NCBI RefSeq assembly: GCF_000735585.1
Contig: NZ_JNNO01000043.1
Coordinates: forward strand, 1 to 64,000
Reading direction: 5' to 3'
Length of the DNA: 64,000 bases
Origin: Devosia sp. LC5
GTDB taxonomy: Bacteria > Pseudomonadota > Alphaproteobacteria > Rhizobiales > Devosiaceae
Positions 16,455 to 24,517 of this stretch are shown here, piece after piece. The translations under genes and the position numbers were made by a program. The notes under the pieces were generated by a model. The model worked only from the letters and a program-made list of their open reading frames with translations, ran no database searches and was not told the DNA's origin. The stretch's first letter is position 1; each line of letters begins with the position of its first letter.

Positions 16455-17003
16455 ATGATCTTTCACGAGACGAGCCTGGTCGATGCCAAGTTGATTGAAT
16501 TGCAAATGCGCGGGGATAGCCGCGGCTTCTTCGCGCGGACCATGTGCAAGGACGAGTTCAAGGGCCAGGGCATGGACCTTGATTACGTGCAGCAGAACAT
16601 GTCGGTTTCCGCTCATAAGGGAACACTACGCGGCATGCATTATCAGCTGGCGCCCAATGCCGAGGCCAAGCTGATCCGCTGCGTGCGCGGGGCGATCGTC
16701 GATATCATCGTCGATTTGCGGACCGGCTCGGCCAGTTTTCTCAAGCATGAAGCGTTTGAGTTGAACGAGGACAATAGACACGAACTCTATGTGCCGCGTG
16801 GCTTTGCGCATGGCTTTCAGACGCTGACGGATAACGTGGAGGTTACCTATCTGGTGTCGGGCTATTACACACCCGCGGCCGAACGGGGGCTGCGGTACGA
16901 TGATCCCAAGCTGGGGATTTCCTGGCCACTGGCGGTGACCACGCTTTCCGACAAGGATGCTGCCTGGCCGCTGATCGACGATCCGAACAGTATCGAGATC
17001 TGA
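16455..17003 (+). CDS. RfbC-like nucleotide-sugar 3,5-epimerase
   Basis: A 182-residue cupin of the dTDP-4-dehydrorhamnose 3,5-epimerase family. Motifs seen are DSRGFFARTMCKDEF, YVQQNMSVSAHKGTLRGMHYQ with the catalytic His of the RGMHYQ motif, and YVPRGFAHGFQTL. The family epimerises C3 and/or C5 of a 4-keto-6-deoxysugar nucleotide. Here the neighbour makes CDP-glucose and no dTDP genes are present, so the substrate is probably a CDP-4-keto sugar. It starts 14 bases after the SAF oxidoreductase and ends 3 bases before the FAD oxidoreductase, so it is in one operon. The usual name rfbC may mislead on substrate, so I leave the symbol blank. Confidence 0.88.
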   Translation: MIFHETSLVDAKLIELQMRGDSRGFFARTMCKDEFKGQGMDLDYVQQNMSVSAHKGTLRGMHYQLAPNAEAKLIRCVRGAIVDIIVDLRTGSASFLKHEAFELNEDNRHELYVPRGFAHGFQTLTDNVEVTYLVSGYYTPAAERGLRYDDPKLGISWPLAVTTLSDKDAAWPLIDDPNSIEI

Positions 17004-17006
17004 ACC

Positions 17007-18128
17007 ATGCAGGCCGTCGGCGCCATCGTTGTCGGGGCAGGAGTGGTGGGGCTGGCCGTGGCCCGGGCGCTGGCCATTGCCGGGCTTGAGACGGTGATTG
17101 TGGAGGGAGAAAGCCATTTCGGCACCTGGACCAGCGCGCGTAATAGCGAGGTCATCCATGCCGGCATCTATTATCCCAAGGGCTCGCTCAAGGCGTCGCT
17201 CTGTGTCGAGGGACGGCACGAGCTTTATGCCTATTGCCGGGCGCGGGGCGTGCCGCATCGCCAATGCGGCAAGCTGATTTTTGCGCATACGGCCAATGAG
17301 ACGGGCGAGCTGGACAAGATCGCGCGCAGCGCTGTCGATGCTGGGGTGGACGATCTGGTGCGGCTGAGCGGCGCCGAGGTTTCTACTATGGAGCCGGCGC
17401 TGAATAGCTATGAGGCGCTGCTGTCACCCTCGACCGGGATCGTGGATTCACACGCCTTCATGCAGTCGCTGCTGGCGGATGCCGAGGCGCATGGGGCCAT
17501 TTACGCGGCAGATAGCGCGGTGACGCGGATTTCCCGGCAAAAGGAAGGCTGGGCCATCCATGTCGGCGGGGATGACGAGCCGGTGGTGGTGGCGCCGTTC
17601 CTGGTCAATTCGGCGGGGCTGACGGCGCATGCTGTGGCCGGAATGGTCGAGGGGCTGGACGCGGCATTTATTCCGCCGCTGCATTATGCGCGGGGCGTTT
17701 ATTTCAGCTATTCGGGCGCCAGCCCGTTTTCGCGGCTGATCTATCCGGTACCGGAGCCGGGCGGGCTGGGCACGCATCTGACGCTCGATCTGGCCGGGCA
17801 GATCCGCTTCGGGCCCGATGTCGAGTGGATTTCGGCCATCGACTACAAGGTCGATCCGAACCGGCACGGCAAATTTTATGCGGCGGCGCGGCGCATCTGG
17901 CCGGAGATCGATCCAGAGCGGTTGCGGCCGGGCTTTGCCGGGATCAGGCCGAAACTATCGGGACCGGGCGAACCGGCGGCGGACTTCGTCATTTCGGGCG
18001 AGAGCGAACATGGCCTCAGCGGACTGATCAATCTCTTCGGCATCGAGTCACCGGGGCTGACCTCGGCGCTGGCGATCGCGCGGGTGGTGCGCGAAATGTT
18101 GCTGAGCGATGCGCGTGTTGCAGCCTGA
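17007..18128 (+). CDS. FAD-dependent oxidoreductase, LhgO/DAO family
   Basis: A 373-residue protein with an N-terminal FAD-binding motif (VGAGVVGLAVARALAIAG), followed by TSARNSEVIHAGIYYPKGSL and LCVEGRHELYAYC. These are hallmarks of the L-2-hydroxyglutarate oxidase branch of the D-amino-acid-oxidase fold. Near the C-terminus GFAGIRPKLSG completes the FAD site. The generic annotation is NAD(P)/FAD-dependent oxidoreductase. In this cluster it may oxidise a hydroxy acid or a sugar-acid moiety made by the SAF-domain protein. That link is inference. It starts 3 bases after the epimerase stop. No signal peptide, so cytosolic or peripheral. Confidence 0.82.
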   Translation: MQAVGAIVVGAGVVGLAVARALAIAGLETVIVEGESHFGTWTSARNSEVIHAGIYYPKGSLKASLCVEGRHELYAYCRARGVPHRQCGKLIFAHTANETGELDKIARSAVDAGVDDLVRLSGAEVSTMEPALNSYEALLSPSTGIVDSHAFMQSLLADAEAHGAIYAADSAVTRISRQKEGWAIHVGGDDEPVVVAPFLVNSAGLTAHAVAGMVEGLDAAFIPPLHYARGVYFSYSGASPFSRLIYPVPEPGGLGTHLTLDLAGQIRFGPDVEWISAIDYKVDPNRHGKFYAAARRIWPEIDPERLRPGFAGIRPKLSGPGEPAADFVISGESEHGLSGLINLFGIESPGLTSALAIARVVREMLLSDARVAA

Positions 18129-18215
18129 AGCGAGAATAAATCTTCTGCGCTGTGCATAGGCGCGGTAGAACAGAAATAGCGGCGCCAAGACCAGAACCTG
18201 AACGGTGAGAAGACG

Positions 18216-19259
18216 ATGAAGATCTTGATTGTCGGCAATATGGGTTATATCGGTCCGGTCGTCGCCCGGACGCTGCGCGCGAAATATCCAGACTATATTA
18301 TTGACGGGTTCGACAATGCTTATTTCGCCCATAGCCTGACCTCGCGATCCGGGCTGCCAGAGCGGCATCTGGACAGCCAGTATTTCGGCGATGTGCGGGC
18401 CATGCGTCCTGAACAGCTGGAGGGCTATGATGCCGTGGTGGAACTGGCGGCGGTGTCCAATGATCCGATGGGGGACCGCTATGCGGCGGTGACTGCCGAG
18501 ATCAACCAGGGGGCGACGACGGCGGTGGCCGGGATGGCTGATAGGGCGGGGGTGAGGAACTTCGTTTTTGCCTCGAGCTGCAGTGTCTATGGCGTTGCCG
18601 AGGGTGGGCCGCGCAAGGAGACCGATGCGCTCAATCCGGTGACAGCCTATGCCAAATCCAAGATCGGGACCGAGGAAGCGTTGAGCGCGCTCGATACGGA
18701 TATGGTTGTCACCAGCCTGCGATTTTCGACGGCTTGCGGCATGTCGGAGCGGCTGCGGCTAGATCTGGTGCTGAACGATTTTGTTGCCTGTGCGCTGAGC
18801 CAGGGTAAGATCACGGTGCTGAGCGACGGCACGCCGTGGCGGCCGCTGATCGATGTGCAGGACATGGCGCGGGCCATGGATTGGGCGATCCATCGCAGCG
18901 CCGGCAATGGCGGGCGATACCTGGTGTGCAATACCGGCTCGAATGACCGCAATTATCAGGTGCGGGACCTGGCCAATGCGGTGGCCAAGGCCGTGCCGGG
19001 AACCGAGGTCAGCATCAATACCGACGCGCCGGCGGATAGCCGCTCGTATCAGGTCAATTTCGACAAATTTGCCGGGCTGGCGCCCGATCATCAGCCGCAG
19101 GTGACGCTGAGCCAATCGATCGAGCAATTGGTGAGCGGGTTGCGCGGGCTGGATTTTACCGATGCCGATTTCCGCAATTCGCAGTTGATCCGGCTCAAGG
19201 TGCTGGAACGGCATATTGCCAATAAGCAACTGACCGACGGACTGCGGTGGATCAGCTAG
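18216..19259 (+). CDS. NAD-dependent epimerase/dehydratase of the CDP-sugar-like module
   Basis: A 347-residue extended SDR with VGNMGYIGPVVARTL as NAD site and YAKSKIGTEEAL as the catalytic Tyr-x-x-x-Lys. SSCSVYGVAEGGP is the Ser/Thr region. It differs from the standard RfbG CDP-glucose 4,6-dehydratase but could perform a dehydratase, epimerase or reductase step in this pathway. It is the last gene of the five-gene run; a separate ribosome binding site (GGTGAGAAGACG) precedes ATG 18216. Its stop overlaps by 4 bases the stop of the convergent second flippase. Confidence 0.85.
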   Translation: MKILIVGNMGYIGPVVARTLRAKYPDYIIDGFDNAYFAHSLTSRSGLPERHLDSQYFGDVRAMRPEQLEGYDAVVELAAVSNDPMGDRYAAVTAEINQGATTAVAGMADRAGVRNFVFASSCSVYGVAEGGPRKETDALNPVTAYAKSKIGTEEALSALDTDMVVTSLRFSTACGMSERLRLDLVLNDFVACALSQGKITVLSDGTPWRPLIDVQDMARAMDWAIHRSAGNGGRYLVCNTGSNDRNYQVRDLANAVAKAVPGTEVSINTDAPADSRSYQVNFDKFAGLAPDHQPQVTLSQSIEQLVSGLRGLDFTDADFRNSQLIRLKVLERHIANKQLTDGLRWIS

Positions 19260-20782
19260 CGGCCGAGCCCGGCTTTGCGGCCGCGCAGGCCAGTGCGGCC
19301 CAGAAATTTGGTCCAGGCCGCCGGTGGGTGCAGCTTGGCCAGTTGGGGGAAAATTTCCGAGGCGCCGGACAGAGCTGCCACAGTTGAGCGGCGGAAGATC
19401 ACGCCCATCATGAAGGCGTAGACGACAATGCCGGCAGCGACGAGTAGCGGGATCTGCACCAGAATGTGCTGGTTATGCAGCACCGTCGCCAGGGCCAGCA
19501 GGGCCCCAAGCATGACCCAGCTCGAGACTAGGGATGGCAGGGCGGCGCGAAGCGCCTGCGGGGGAGTAACGCCGATGCTCTTGGCCGCCAATATGGTGCT
19601 GAACACGATGCCCAGATAGGTGCGGGCTGCGAGTGCGGCCGCCGACCAGACCAGGCCAAAGAAGGGAACGCTCACCAGCAGGACGAGCAGGGTCGAACCT
19701 GCGGAAACGGCAAAGAGGAAAAATATCAGCTTGGTGTTGTGGGCGGCAGAAAGGGCGGCGTGCAGCAATGCGGAGGCCATGGCGGCAGGGGCAGCCGCGC
19801 AGAGAATGGCCATGACCACGGCGGATTCATCCCAGTTGGGGCCAAAGATCAGGGCGACGAATTGCCCCGACAATGCTGCCGCGCCCAGAAAAAGCGGGAA
19901 GATGAGGACGCTCAGCGCGCGAAGCGTACTCAGATAGGCCCGGCCCAGGGTTCCCTCGTGTTCCTTTCGCGCGAAGCTGCTCAGGGACACAGAGCCGACC
20001 GGGTGGACGGCCAACTGGAACAGCGCCTCGAACCCCCTGGCGCCGACGCGATACATCGCCACCGAGACGGGCCCCAGGAAAAGTCCGAGCATCAGATCGG
20101 GCAGGCGCGCGGTCAGCAGCCTCAGCAATGCTGCGCCGGCAAGCCCAAAGCCGTGGGCGGCGGCAGCCCCGGCGCCTTCGAAGGACACTTTCAGCCTCGG
20201 GAACCATCCGGCGGCGGCCAGGGTGAACAGCGTGGTCAGCAATGAACTGGAAACGCGTTGCGCCACCAGCGCCCAAATTCCCCAGCCGGTAAGGGCCATG
20301 CCGATACCCAGAACGCCCGACAGAACATTGGCGATGAGGCCGCGCCGCGCCAGGGCGCGGAAGTTGAACTCCCGGCGCAAGCGGGATTCCGGGACGACCC
20401 GGGCAGCGTCGATGAGGAAACAGCTCGCAAGGACCGCCAGGATCGGTGTCGTCCCGGCCGCGAAATTGGCGTCGGCGAGAGGCCCGACGATGAACACGAC
20501 GACCAGGGCGGATAGCGCGCCGACGAGCATATTCAGCCAGAAGCACATATTGGCATAGTCGTCGCTCCACTCCTTCTGGCGCACGATCAGATCGGGTACG
20601 CCGGCGGAGACGAAGATCTTGCCCATGTCGACGAAAACCACGGCAAAGGCCAGCACGCCGATTGCCGTGGGATCCACCAAGCGCACGATCACGGCGAAGA
20701 CGGCAAATCCGACCAGATTGTTGGCGGCATTGCCCAGCATGGACCAGGCGACGCTGGTCACGAAACGGCGGTGCGAAGTCAT
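19256..20782 (-). CDS. Wzx-like polysaccharide flippase (MOP superfamily), copy 2
   Basis: A 508-residue polytopic protein paralogous to the flippase at 12525. The N-terminal halves align without gaps over long stretches (VAWSMLGNAANNLVGF versus VAWSTLGSAGNNLISF; VDMGKIFVSAGVPDLIVRQ versus VDMGKIFVHAGVPDLIVRQ). It should flip a lipid-linked oligosaccharide. It is on the opposite strand and, with copy 1, brackets the CDP-sugar-like genes, so the pair may handle two different glycans or arise from a local duplication with inversion. Translation begins 30 bases after the stop of the upstream glycosyltransferase gene on the same strand. Confidence 0.9.
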   Translation of the reverse strand: MTSHRRFVTSVAWSMLGNAANNLVGFAVFAVIVRLVDPTAIGVLAFAVVFVDMGKIFVSAGVPDLIVRQKEWSDDYANMCFWLNMLVGALSALVVVFIVGPLADANFAAGTTPILAVLASCFLIDAARVVPESRLRREFNFRALARRGLIANVLSGVLGIGMALTGWGIWALVAQRVSSSLLTTLFTLAAAGWFPRLKVSFEGAGAAAAHGFGLAGAALLRLLTARLPDLMLGLFLGPVSVAMYRVGARGFEALFQLAVHPVGSVSLSSFARKEHEGTLGRAYLSTLRALSVLIFPLFLGAAALSGQFVALIFGPNWDESAVVMAILCAAAPAAMASALLHAALSAAHNTKLIFFLFAVSAGSTLLVLLVSVPFFGLVWSAAALAARTYLGIVFSTILAAKSIGVTPPQALRAALPSLVSSWVMLGALLALATVLHNQHILVQIPLLVAAGIVVYAFMMGVIFRRSTVAALSGASEIFPQLAKLHPPAAWTKFLGRTGLRGRKAGLGR

Positions 20783-20812
20783 GCGGTCTCGATCATCGTA
20801 GGATCCACTGTT

Positions 20813-21865
20813 CTAGTCCGTATTGGCCAGCCCATTTTTCGAGACCATGGTTGCGGCCCGGGGCTCGCCAGCACTTCGGATTTCGGGCGCATCACGGTTT
20901 GAGCCGTTGAGTAGCCGCGATGAGAGGGAGGGCGAGATATAGGCCAGGTTGGAGGTCAGGAAATCTGAGAATTTTTCTTCCACCGGTTGGAACACGAGTC
21001 CCTGAAAGAGGCCGGTGGCGACGATCTTTGCCTGGCGCCAATGCCCCTGCAGGGCCAGGCGCAGCGCGCGGCCAATGGTGCCCGCCAGCAGGCGGTAGAA
21101 GAAGGATTTCGAGAGGTGAAGGCGCGTGGAATAGACGGTGTTGCGAACCAGATATTGATGCCAGCGCAACCGGCGTTCGTCGTTTTCCGTGGTGATATCG
21201 AGCTGTCCCGCCTGCGCGCGGACATGGGTGACCTTGCTGGCGCCTGACATCAATCCCGGCTGTTTTTTGGTGATGCGCAGGGTGAACTCGCTGTCCTCGC
21301 CCCAGATGAACATGGAGGCCAGCGGGTAGCCATGGGCGGCAAATGTGGGGGCAGGGATCAGGATCGACACGAAGGTCGAACGGGTTACCGGAGCAAGGCC
21401 ATAGGCCAGATAGGCCGGCCAGGTTTGATAATGCAGGCTGTTACGCCGGCGATCGATATCGGGGACGTTGGTCAATTCGCCAGCAGGCTCGTAGGCGGTG
21501 GAGATCACGAAGGGCGGGTATTTGCCATCGGCCTCGACAATGTTCAGGCCGGCCTGGAGATGCTCGAGCGCATCCGGCTGGGCGATGACATCGTCGTCCA
21601 TCACCCAGATGCGATCCGCTCCCGCGGCAATCGCCATTTGCATTGAGAGATTGAATCCGCCCGCCGCGCCAACATTCCGCTGCGCCTGAATAATCTCAAC
21701 CGCGGGGAACTCTGCCTGCAGCATTTCGGCAGTGCCGTCATTGCTGGCATTGTCAAAAACAATAATGCCATCGCAGGCTTGGGTCTGGCCCGTGATGGCC
21801 GAAAGGCATTGGCGCAGCAGCGATTGCCGATTGTAGGTCAAAACAACAGCATATACGCCGCCCAT
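20813..21865 (-). CDS. Family 2 glycosyltransferase, galactofuranosyl/rhamnosyl-transferase-like
   Basis: A 350-residue GT-A fold enzyme. The N-terminus AVVLTYNRQSLLRQCLSAI and FDNASNDGTAEML are the nucleotide-binding part, VMDDDV is the metal-binding Asp motif, and WGEDSEFTLRI matches the [W]xED motif of GlfT/rhamnosyl-transferase-like GT2 enzymes. It has no transmembrane segment and would act at the cytosolic face of the inner membrane. It lies directly upstream of the second flippase and 12 bases downstream of the beta-helix gene on the same strand, so these are probably one operon. The donor sugar cannot be told. Confidence 0.88.
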   Translation of the reverse strand: MGGVYAVVLTYNRQSLLRQCLSAITGQTQACDGIIVFDNASNDGTAEMLQAEFPAVEIIQAQRNVGAAGGFNLSMQMAIAAGADRIWVMDDDVIAQPDALEHLQAGLNIVEADGKYPPFVISTAYEPAGELTNVPDIDRRRNSLHYQTWPAYLAYGLAPVTRSTFVSILIPAPTFAAHGYPLASMFIWGEDSEFTLRITKKQPGLMSGASKVTHVRAQAGQLDITTENDERRLRWHQYLVRNTVYSTRLHLSKSFFYRLLAGTIGRALRLALQGHWRQAKIVATGLFQGLVFQPVEEKFSDFLTSNLAYISPSLSSRLLNGSNRDAPEIRSAGEPRAATMVSKNGLANTD

Positions 21866-21877
21866 GCCAACCCCACC

Positions 21878-24010
21878 TCACGAGGTTGGGGGCGGCAGGT
21901 CGCTGCGGCCCTTGTAGATTTCGAGGGCGTAGAGCGTGCCAATTCCAGTAGCGTCTCCGTTAGCGCGACCTGAGACCCGCAAGGGGACAGGGCTGGCGTG
22001 AAGCGCCTCTACCGGCTCCGATGAGCGGCCAGCCAGCACGCCATCAATGATCAGCTCGATATGGCCATCGTCTGCCTTGCTGGCGATCACATCATAGATG
22101 CGCTCGTAGGCGAGTTGCGCTCCCCTAATAAAATTGCCGTCGCGAGCGCGGCCATCCGTAGACCAGGCAAAGTTGAGTCTTTTTTCGCGATCCACACGGA
22201 ACACGAATGCGCGCTTGTTGGATGAAAGCTGCCAATTGCTCATGATGTCGATTTCGTCGGCCTGGTTGCTGGCATCGAGACTGAACCGAAGGTGGATGAC
22301 GAAGGAGCCATCAAGGTGGAAATTGGCGGAACTGGGAATTTCCACATAGACGTCGTTGCCGGAAAACCTCAGGCCGCCGTCGCGAAAACTGGCTTTTCCG
22401 CTCAGCACGGGCTGGTTCAACCCCACGGCATCGGTAACGGCATTCGCCGTTGCCGCGGGGGCAAAAGCCAGCGCCAGCACGGCTCCGGCACCCAGTGGAT
22501 TTTCCCTGACCTGGACCGCTAGCTCTTTCTCAAGCGCAACGCCGCGGCTGTCGCGCGCCTGTAGCAGGACCAGCCCGCCCGTGCTGCCATCCGGTACGTC
22601 CAGGGTGAGGGTCGCGCCATCGAGGTCGAGCCCGAGATCCCCTTCCTGTTCGGCAAGCCGCCAGGACACATCGCCGTCGGCCTTGAGGGGGATTGTCAGG
22701 TGCGCTCCCGCAATCGCGATGATCGGGCTTTCCGTCAGCACCAGATCCGCACCATTGCCGGCCGCCGAGCCGACGAGAATTTTGGAGCTGTCGGCACTGG
22801 CCGAGAACAGTTTCATCGACCTTGGCAGGCGGGAGGTGTCAGTATCGACCAGATGGACGGCGACATTGCCGCCTTCGGCATAGATGGCGACATCGGCGCT
22901 GCCACCTGACAGCACGCCATTGCGCCAGACCACGCTGGCGGCGCTGCGATTGTCGCCTTCGGCGCCGCTCAGCCACATGTGGTGGGACGAGCCAACGCCG
23001 CCGCGATCGCGGGGGGCGATGCTGGAGCAGCCCTGCAGTTCGATGGGATTGCGGCCGCTGCCGCCCCAGATACGGAAATTGCGCTTGTTGTCCTGCGAGA
23101 CGCAATTGACGAGGCGCGTGCCTTCGGACTTGAGATCGTAACCGCCATCGGAATTGCCGTGGGAGCGATGGTTCTGGATGAGGATGTTGGAATTGCCGCG
23201 CTCGCTGGCAACGCCATCGCCGTTCCAGTATTTGTCCTCGTCGCTGCGCTGGTCGAGGCAATTGGCGGTGAAGCCGCCGATGATGCGCAAGCCATTGGCA
23301 CTATCGTGGCACTCGATGCCGACGGCGAAATTATCGCCATATTGCTGGCCGCTATCGAGTTCGCAGTTTTCGATAGACCAGTTCGAGCAGCGGCCGTGGA
23401 AGCGGATGGCCTTTTTGGAGAAGCCGCGACCGCTGAAATTGCGGATCGTGACATTGCTGATTGCCGAGCCGTCATCGGTGTAGATGCCGTCACGGATATT
23501 GGTGAAGGCGACATTCTCGATGACGATATTGCGGGCACGACGGCCGCTCATGTCCAGCACGCATCCGACATTGCGGATGTCGAGATTGGCCAGGCGCAGG
23601 TTGGAGCCGTTCTGTCCGAGGGTGAACAGGGTATTGCCGCCAAATTGGGCGGCATTGACCTTGCCCGAGGTCCAGGCGCGGCGCGTACCGACGATGCGGG
23701 CGGTGCGCGGCCCGAGATTTCTGCTGGAGCCGAAGATCGTGATCTCGGCGCCATTGGCACCGGAGATCTCGATGGGTTCGGCGACTTCATATTGCCCTTC
23801 GGCGAGCAAGGCGATGAGGCCACCAGGGCCGACCATCTTGATGAGCTGGGGCAGGGCGGTGATGCTTGCCGCATCCTCCCACGAGGTGCCGTCGCCTTCT
23901 CCGCCCGGGGCGACGTAGGCGACATTGCTGGCTGCGAGTGCATGGCCGCCGGCGTGACTGGCGAGAATGCCAGTGGCGGCAGCAAGAAAATGCCGGCGCG
24001 TCAGGTTCAT
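21878..24010 (-). CDS. Exported right-handed beta-helix protein with LamG-like C-terminal domain
   Basis: The 710-residue protein starts with a twin-arginine-type signal (LTRRHFLAAATGILASHAGG), so folded export by Tat is likely. Residues ~60-400 have the repeats of a right-handed parallel beta-helix (NLDIRNVG, IENVAFTNIRDG, VTIRNFSGRGF, LIQNHRSHGNSDGG), as in pectate-lyase-type and poly-uronate enzymes. After a linker, the last ~190 residues resemble a concanavalin A/LamG domain (GLRFSGNDVYVEIPSSANFHLDGSFVIHLRF). It could cut, epimerise or bind the locus polysaccharide. No catalytic residues could be assigned. Confidence 0.82.
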   Translation of the reverse strand: MNLTRRHFLAAATGILASHAGGHALAASNVAYVAPGGEGDGTSWEDAASITALPQLIKMVGPGGLIALLAEGQYEVAEPIEISGANGAEITIFGSSRNLGPRTARIVGTRRAWTSGKVNAAQFGGNTLFTLGQNGSNLRLANLDIRNVGCVLDMSGRRARNIVIENVAFTNIRDGIYTDDGSAISNVTIRNFSGRGFSKKAIRFHGRCSNWSIENCELDSGQQYGDNFAVGIECHDSANGLRIIGGFTANCLDQRSDEDKYWNGDGVASERGNSNILIQNHRSHGNSDGGYDLKSEGTRLVNCVSQDNKRNFRIWGGSGRNPIELQGCSSIAPRDRGGVGSSHHMWLSGAEGDNRSAASVVWRNGVLSGGSADVAIYAEGGNVAVHLVDTDTSRLPRSMKLFSASADSSKILVGSAAGNGADLVLTESPIIAIAGAHLTIPLKADGDVSWRLAEQEGDLGLDLDGATLTLDVPDGSTGGLVLLQARDSRGVALEKELAVQVRENPLGAGAVLALAFAPAATANAVTDAVGLNQPVLSGKASFRDGGLRFSGNDVYVEIPSSANFHLDGSFVIHLRFSLDASNQADEIDIMSNWQLSSNKRAFVFRVDREKRLNFAWSTDGRARDGNFIRGAQLAYERIYDVIASKADDGHIELIIDGVLAGRSSEPVEALHASPVPLRVSGRANGDATGIGTLYALEIYKGRSDLPPPTS

Positions 24011-24053
24011 TGGGATTGCTCCGGATATGTGGTCCTAGCCGCGCCGGCCAGTT

Positions 24054-24458
24054 TCACTGCAAGACAATGTAGGCGCTGCCCGCGCTCATGCCGTTGCCGG
24101 GCCGGGGGCGATTGTTCTTGACGTCCTCGCGATTGAAGCTGGCGGCGCTCCCGCCTCGGATGACGATGCCCTGAATGGCGCGGCAGGTGAGGGCGGCTTG
24201 CGCCTCGCCGGCCTCGGTTTCGTCCGCTCGGGGGCAAATCACCCTGACCGTGCAATTGCCGCGCTGCGCCATAAGGCCAGCAGCGGCGAACTGCTTGGCG
24301 ACGCTGGGCAGGAACTCGGTACTGCCCAGAGTGATGCTGCTGAAGGCATAGGTGCCGGGATTGGCGCAGGCCGAGGCCTGGGCCATGACAGCGGGAGCGG
24401 TAAAGAGGCCGAGGCCAAAGGCGACAGCGGCGGCATAGAGCGGCGAAATGCGTGTCAT
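24054..24458 (-). CDS. Small secreted protein of unknown function
   Basis: The 134-residue protein from ATG 24458 has a signal peptide (LYAAAVAFGLGLFTAPAVMAQ) cleaved near AMA-Q. The mature ~105 residues contain four cysteines (ACANPG, NCTVRVICP, LTCRAI), probably forming two disulfides in the periplasm, and the motif IQGIVIRGGSAASFNREDVKNNRPRPGNG. It sits between the Sel1-repeat gene and the beta-helix gene on the same strand with short spacers, so it is probably co-expressed with them. I do not recognise a family. Confidence 0.72.
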   Translation of the reverse strand: MTRISPLYAAAVAFGLGLFTAPAVMAQASACANPGTYAFSSITLGSTEFLPSVAKQFAAAGLMAQRGNCTVRVICPRADETEAGEAQAALTCRAIQGIVIRGGSAASFNREDVKNNRPRPGNGMSAGSAYIVLQ

Positions 24459-24517
24459 TGTTCGAAATCCTTCTGGTTGCAGGCAAGCACTGGCATGGGA
24501 CGGAGACCGCCCCGACA

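Noticed and set aside
22979..24121. Plus-strand frame of 380 codons
   Set aside because: It is antisense to the beta-helix gene, which has a signal peptide and repeat pattern; the plus frame is Ala/Asp/Gly-rich without motif.
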